From an uncultured Eubacteriales bacterium (GTDB taxonomy: Bacteria; Bacillota; Clostridia; Oscillospirales; CAG-272): DNA of 7,623 nt. Positions 4,766 through 7,623 of this stretch are shown piece by piece (position 1 is the first letter of the stretch; every line of letters begins with the position of its first letter). The DNA lies in NCBI GenBank assembly GCA_900321265.1, contig ONVJ01000169.1, positions 1 to 7,623 of the forward strand. Direction: 5' to 3'. The notes beneath the pieces were generated by a model that ran no database searches, was not told the origin of the DNA, and saw nothing but the letters and a program-made list of their open reading frames with translations. The translations under genes were made by a program, and so were the position numbers.

Positions 4766-6367
4766 TCAGTTCTCAACGAGCTTCGGGCAGGCGGCGCCCG
4801 ATTTGTAAGCCTCGATGTACTGCTTCATCCACCGGTAGTAGAGATCCCCGTGGCCGCCCTCCATCGGCTCGATGTCGCGGCTGTATTCCCGGTTGTAGTT
4901 GTCGACGAACTTCGTCTTCCCGTCGACGATGAACCGCTGTGCCGCCCATTCGTTCCACCAGGTGATGGTGACGACCTTCGGCCTGGCGTCGAAGGCGGTC
5001 CGCCACTGCTCCCAGAAGGTCAGGCCTCCCCGCCTGCCGATCGCGCCGGGATCAGACATGTATCCCTGCTGTACCGCGACGCAGACGCATACCTGCTCGG
5101 CACTGCCGTCGGCGGCCCTCGACACTATGTTCGGGTAGTTCAGGAAGGACCACTCCCCGGCGGCCATGTTCCCGCGGAGCCCCCACATCATCTTGACCTT
5201 TATGTCGTCGCGCTCGCCCTTCCACTCGGTGCAGAGGAAGAAGGGCTTTCCGCCCCAGTATACCCAGAGACGGTCGTACTTGCCGCTCGCGTAGACTTCC
5301 TCATAGAGCTTGTCGATCGTCGAATAGTCGACCGGCGTCCCGCACCAGTTGACGACGTACGGGACATCGAGTCCCTCTTCTGTCATCTCGTAAAGAGTTT
5401 CCATCAGCGCGATGCAGGGCTCCTTCACCATCGCGTCCCAGTATATCTTCTGTTTTCCGGTCGTTTTGTCGGTGTATCTGATGTTCTTCCAGGCGGTGAC
5501 GGCGTTGGTGTTGTCAAGGATGATGAAATCGATCCCCGCCTCCTTGAGCAAGATCATGTGCTGCCGGATGACGTCGCGGTCGGTGCTGCGGTAGTAGCCG
5601 AGAGCCGGCTTTCCCCAGTAGTGGAACTCTCCCTCGGCGCCCCAGTCGCGTTTGCCCTCGAGGACCTCGGTCACGTTCGCGGGATCGTCTCCCGACTGAT
5701 CCATGATCGGATCGAACCAGGTCGAATAGCATATCGCGACCAGGTCTTTTCTGTTTTCGATGTCGAAGATCTCGTCCGGCCCCACCCTGTTGGATATCAT
5801 GATGTCAGTGCCTCCTGAAAGAGTTATTTTTTCGGTCTCCCCGCCGGCCCCGCGTGTGACCGAGAGCGCCGCGAAGAAGGCCTCGATGCCTGCCGTGATC
5901 CCCGCCTCGCCCGAGGCGTCGATGACGACGCGTCCGCCCGATACGAACACCGAGTATCCGCCCCAGCCGTATTCATCCGGGTCGGGGTAGCCGATCTCGT
6001 CTGACCTGTTCGTCCGCCCGACGACGATCTCCCTGGCGTTCCGTTCGAATCCGCCCCTGCCTTCGTAGTCGGTGATTATGTCAAGCGTCGCGCCGAATTC
6101 AGATTCGAGCCTCCTCCTGACACCCGCGGCGGCGTCGGTAAGCCATTTGTCGCACTGGTCGGCCCTGACGATCCTGTAGTTCGCATCCGATCCCTTCTCA
6201 TACAGGAGGATCTCGCCCGCGTCCGGCGCGGAGGTGCTTTCCGCCTCAGTCCCGTTCGCGGTCGTGTCGGGAGCTCCCGCACCTCCGCAGGAGGGCAGAA
6301 AAACCGCAGCGAGCAGCGCCGTGAGCAGAATCAGCGCCGGGATTTTATTTTTCGGATCGTTTCTCAT
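4766..6367 (-). CDS. Lipoprotein with GH71/GH99-like catalytic barrel
   Basis: A 533-residue surface lipoprotein, counted from the preferred start. The signal region is MRNDPKNK followed by a hydrophobic run ending in LPSC; Cys27 is the predicted lipidated residue, followed by a Thr/Ser/Ala-rich linker to about 52. Residues 53-190 (with EIVVGRTNR at 113-121 and VVIDASGEAG at 147-156) resemble the small N-terminal domain of many glycan-acting proteins of the alpha-glucuronidase/hexosaminidase type. Residues 210-525 look like the GH71/GH99-like barrel: STWFDP, HYWGKPALGYY, HMILLKEAGIDFIILDN and VVTITWWNEW, where Glu473 of WWNEW is a candidate active-site residue. Start choice: AGAGG at 6377-6381 (complement) lies nine bases before the ATG at 6367, whereas an in-frame ATG at 6391 lacks a ribosome site. 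It is the first gene of the operon behind a strong promoter. It probably hydrolyses an alpha-mannan-like or other glycan outside the membrane. Family placement is from motif memory, so the linkage is unknown. Confidence 0.75.
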   Translation of the reverse strand: MRNDPKNKIPALILLTALLAAVFLPSCGGAGAPDTTANGTEAESTSAPDAGEILLYEKGSDANYRIVRADQCDKWLTDAAAGVRRRLESEFGATLDIITDYEGRGGFERNAREIVVGRTNRSDEIGYPDPDEYGWGGYSVFVSGGRVVIDASGEAGITAGIEAFFAALSVTRGAGGETEKITLSGGTDIMISNRVGPDEIFDIENRKDLVAICYSTWFDPIMDQSGDDPANVTEVLEGKRDWGAEGEFHYWGKPALGYYRSTDRDVIRQHMILLKEAGIDFIILDNTNAVTAWKNIRYTDKTTGKQKIYWDAMVKEPCIALMETLYEMTEEGLDVPYVVNWCGTPVDYSTIDKLYEEVYASGKYDRLWVYWGGKPFFLCTEWKGERDDIKVKMMWGLRGNMAAGEWSFLNYPNIVSRAADGSAEQVCVCVAVQQGYMSDPGAIGRRGGLTFWEQWRTAFDARPKVVTITWWNEWAAQRFIVDGKTKFVDNYNREYSRDIEPMEGGHGDLYYRWMKQYIEAYKSGAACPKLVEN

Positions 6368-6516
6368 AATGCTTTTCCTCTTCGCGATCATATGGGCTCG
6401 GTGTCCGGGCAGCCGGACTCAGGACAGGCGGAACGCGGGATCTGTCCGCCGGGGACAGCCGCGCTCATCCGCACCGAAAGAGCCGGCAGACCTGCCCTCG
6501 CGCGGTTTCAGGTTAT

Positions 6517-6545
6517 ATTATAATCCCTGCAGGCAGTTTTATCAA
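6517..6545 (-). promoter_or_regulatory. Sigma-70-type promoter of the lipoprotein-phosphoesterase-isomerase operon
   Basis: Read on the minus strand, TTGATA (6545-6540) and TATAAT (6522-6517) are separated by exactly 17 bases. The -10 is perfect and the -35 matches five of six bases. Initiation would fall near 6510, leaving a leader of about 140 bases before the ATG at 6367. The only recognisable promoter upstream of the three minus-strand genes lies here, supporting co-transcription. Confidence 0.85.
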
Positions 6546-6598
6546 GTGATTTTTTCATAAGGGTCTGACCCGCTTTTCGCGGAGTTTGAAAAAAAGTG

Positions 6599-6627
6599 TT
6601 GAAAAAATCTTTATTTAATAATATAAT
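6599..6627 (+). promoter_or_regulatory. Sigma-70-type promoter of the two-repeat membrane protein gene
   Basis: TTGAAA at 6599-6604 and a perfect TATAAT at 6622-6627 are separated by exactly 17 bases in very AT-rich DNA. Initiation is expected near 6634, giving a leader of about 70 bases. A later TTGACA (6645-6650) has no good -10 partner at normal spacing and is not favoured. Confidence 0.82.
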
Positions 6628-6649
6628 ATATGGTGAAAGTATATTTGAC

Positions 6650-6665
6650 ATCAACCAATGTTGAT
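6650..6665. promoter_or_regulatory. Small perfect inverted repeat in the leader, possible operator
   Basis: ATCAAC (6650-6655) and GTTGAT (6660-6665) form a perfect 6-bp inverted repeat with a 4-base centre. It lies just downstream of the predicted transcription start and upstream of the ribosome site. That is a usual place for a repressor site, though a short RNA hairpin is equally possible and chance in AT-rich DNA cannot be excluded. Confidence 0.45.
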
Positions 6666-6704
6666 TAAAAATGGGCTGGATTTAACGGATGCGGAGGACT
6701 CAAA

Positions 6705-7574
6705 ATGAAATCATTAAGAACAATTTGTTTAATTATTCTTGCTGTTGCGTTTGTACTGGCCGTTGTTTTATTTTTTGTGGATAAATATTTCTCTGTGCCT
6801 ACATTGAGTGGCTGGAACATACAACTTGATGAATGCTACAGAGATGACCCTGTCGAAGGTTCATATGTCGGTGTGATGTCCGACGAAGACTGCAGGACAA
6901 TCTGGAATATTTGGAAAAAATACGACCACAAACTGGGTGTCATAGACAATATTCCTGATGTGTTTTTCCGAATAGTTGATAACAAAGAAGAAAATAATTA
7001 TGAATACTTTGCTTATGATGATAGAGACGGCTCGATCCAGTATTGCAAAGTGGTGGATAATAAGCCTGTTAAGGGTTCGTATTCAGGAACTACCGATTAT
7101 CTTTCTAAAGAAGACCAGGCTGTGGTTCTTGCAATAATTGAAAAATACCGTTCCGAGCTTGTGAAATGGACTCTTGAAATCGGGCAGACAGCCGGACAAT
7201 CAGGATATGTGTCAAAATATGAACTTTCCTATGATAGCATAAAAGCGTTTTCTGATATGTGGAAAAAGGATTTTGGGTACAACAGGAAATCAGATGAAAC
7301 TATCCACGAAACTACCGAAAAAGACCCTCATGCCTTATTTACTATCACGTTGCATAATTATGCTGATAAGGAGGCTTATTTTATATGTCACGCTGAAAGG
7401 TCATTGACTCTTGAATATGTGGCAACTTATTACGACACATCAGCCAATGGTTATTGTGAGCGTCATAAAACTGCTGTGTTAACTCCTGTATATATAGCAA
7501 TGATGTGGACAATCATAGAAGAGTACACCGGTCATATTGAGCGATTTTCGCCGGACGATCTTACATTACCCTAA
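6705..7574 (+). CDS. Unrecognised membrane-anchored protein with two tandem diverged domains
   Basis: A 289-residue protein I do not recognise. Residues 1-6 (MKSLRT) are positive and 7-25 are a strongly hydrophobic helix without a lipobox or clear cleavage site. It is therefore probably held in the membrane by its N-terminus with the rest outside. Two copies of one domain follow, about 58-152 and 176-279. The matching landmarks are WKK at 70-72 and 186-188, YF at 101-102 and 225-226, an R-x-x-S-x-x-Y-like strand end (107-113 and 232-238), and IIEKY (144-148) with IIEEY (270-274). No catalytic motif is visible, so binding or a structural role is more likely than enzymatic activity. The ATG has GGAGG at 6693-6697, seven bases upstream. 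Composition is much more AT-rich than the operon (15 of 60 bases are G/C in 6961-7020, 35 of 60 in 5281-5340), suggesting transfer from elsewhere. It stands alone behind its own promoter. Confidence 0.8.
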   Translation: MKSLRTICLIILAVAFVLAVVLFFVDKYFSVPTLSGWNIQLDECYRDDPVEGSYVGVMSDEDCRTIWNIWKKYDHKLGVIDNIPDVFFRIVDNKEENNYEYFAYDDRDGSIQYCKVVDNKPVKGSYSGTTDYLSKEDQAVVLAIIEKYRSELVKWTLEIGQTAGQSGYVSKYELSYDSIKAFSDMWKKDFGYNRKSDETIHETTEKDPHALFTITLHNYADKEAYFICHAERSLTLEYVATYYDTSANGYCERHKTAVLTPVYIAMMWTIIEEYTGHIERFSPDDLTLP

Positions 7575-7623
7575 CTGAAAATCTGCGCTGTAACTTAAAA
7601 AGAACAGTGGCATAGGTTTTAGA
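7575..7623. other. AT-rich 3' end of the window, no feature seen
   Basis: The 49 bases after the TAA at 7572-7574 contain no hairpin with a following T-run, no ribosome site and no start of a convincing gene. A terminator for the preceding gene may lie beyond the window. Confidence 0.5.

Larger units (their letters stand above)
6368..6704. other. Divergent intergenic region between the operon and the AT-rich gene
   Basis: No gene is supported. The left part (6368-6510) is the GC-rich untranslated leader of the minus-strand operon. It can form GTCCGG (6403-6408)/CCGGAC (6413-6418) with a 4-base loop and GGCGGA (6427-6432)/TCCGCC (6445-6450). I recognise no riboswitch class in it. The middle (6517-6545) is the operon promoter. 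From about 6545 rightward the DNA turns strongly AT-rich and contains the promoter and leader of the plus-strand gene at 6705. The two start regions are about 120 bases apart and point away from each other. Confidence 0.6.

Noticed and set aside
4850..5818. Plus-strand open frame of 322 codons
   Set aside because: Antisense to the lipoprotein gene; composition typical of antisense GC-rich coding sequence and no start signals.
6368..6391. Upstream ATG at 6391 as the lipoprotein start
   Set aside because: No ribosome site precedes it, while AGAGG lies nine bases before the ATG at 6367 and the signal peptide is complete from there.

Overview
The window looks like a chromosomal segment of a moderately GC-rich Firmicute, most likely an uncultured gut-type Clostridia lineage. 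This is inferred from strong GGAGG-type ribosome sites, near-consensus sigma-70 promoters with exact 17-bp spacers, a lipoprotein signal, and the style of its carbohydrate-related genes. No rRNA, tRNA, CRISPR array, insertion sequence or phage gene was seen. Species cannot be named from the sequence.

Layout. Bases 1-198 hold no convincing gene: a GC-rich stretch with 11-bp tandem repeats, a possible terminator of an upstream gene, and a promoter (-10 at 156-161). This promoter drives a small SGNH/GDSL-type esterase (199-768, +). Next comes a compact control region (803-944). It has five related 15-bp palindromic boxes spaced 23, 23, 32 and 24 bp centre to centre, the last lying across the -35 element of a perfect TTGACA-17-TATAAT promoter. 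The promoter serves an AlbA_2 (Schlafen-like)/ATPase/winged-helix regulator (976-2433, +). The first two boxes are an inverted pair followed by seven T's, so they can also act as the intrinsic terminator of the esterase gene. A hairpin at 2491-2543 closes the regulator gene and probably also stops the convergent minus-strand operon.

The minus strand from 6545 to 2542 reads as one probable operon: promoter (6517-6545), a GH71/GH99-like lipoprotein (6367-4766), a calcineurin-like metallophosphoesterase (4559-3477) and a TIM-barrel sugar phosphate isomerase/epimerase (3414-2542). The likely theme is capture and hydrolysis of a glycan at the cell surface, with phosphoester removal and sugar isomerisation inside the cell. 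The substrate cannot be read from sequence.

The right end (6599-7623) is much more AT-rich. It holds a strong promoter, a small inverted repeat in the leader, and a gene for an unrecognised membrane-anchored protein (6705-7574, +) built from two diverged copies of a domain of about 100 residues. Its composition suggests recent acquisition.

The best candidate for something not described is the operator array with its AlbA_2 regulator: a self-contained, probably autoregulated switch. The second is the duplicated-domain membrane protein.
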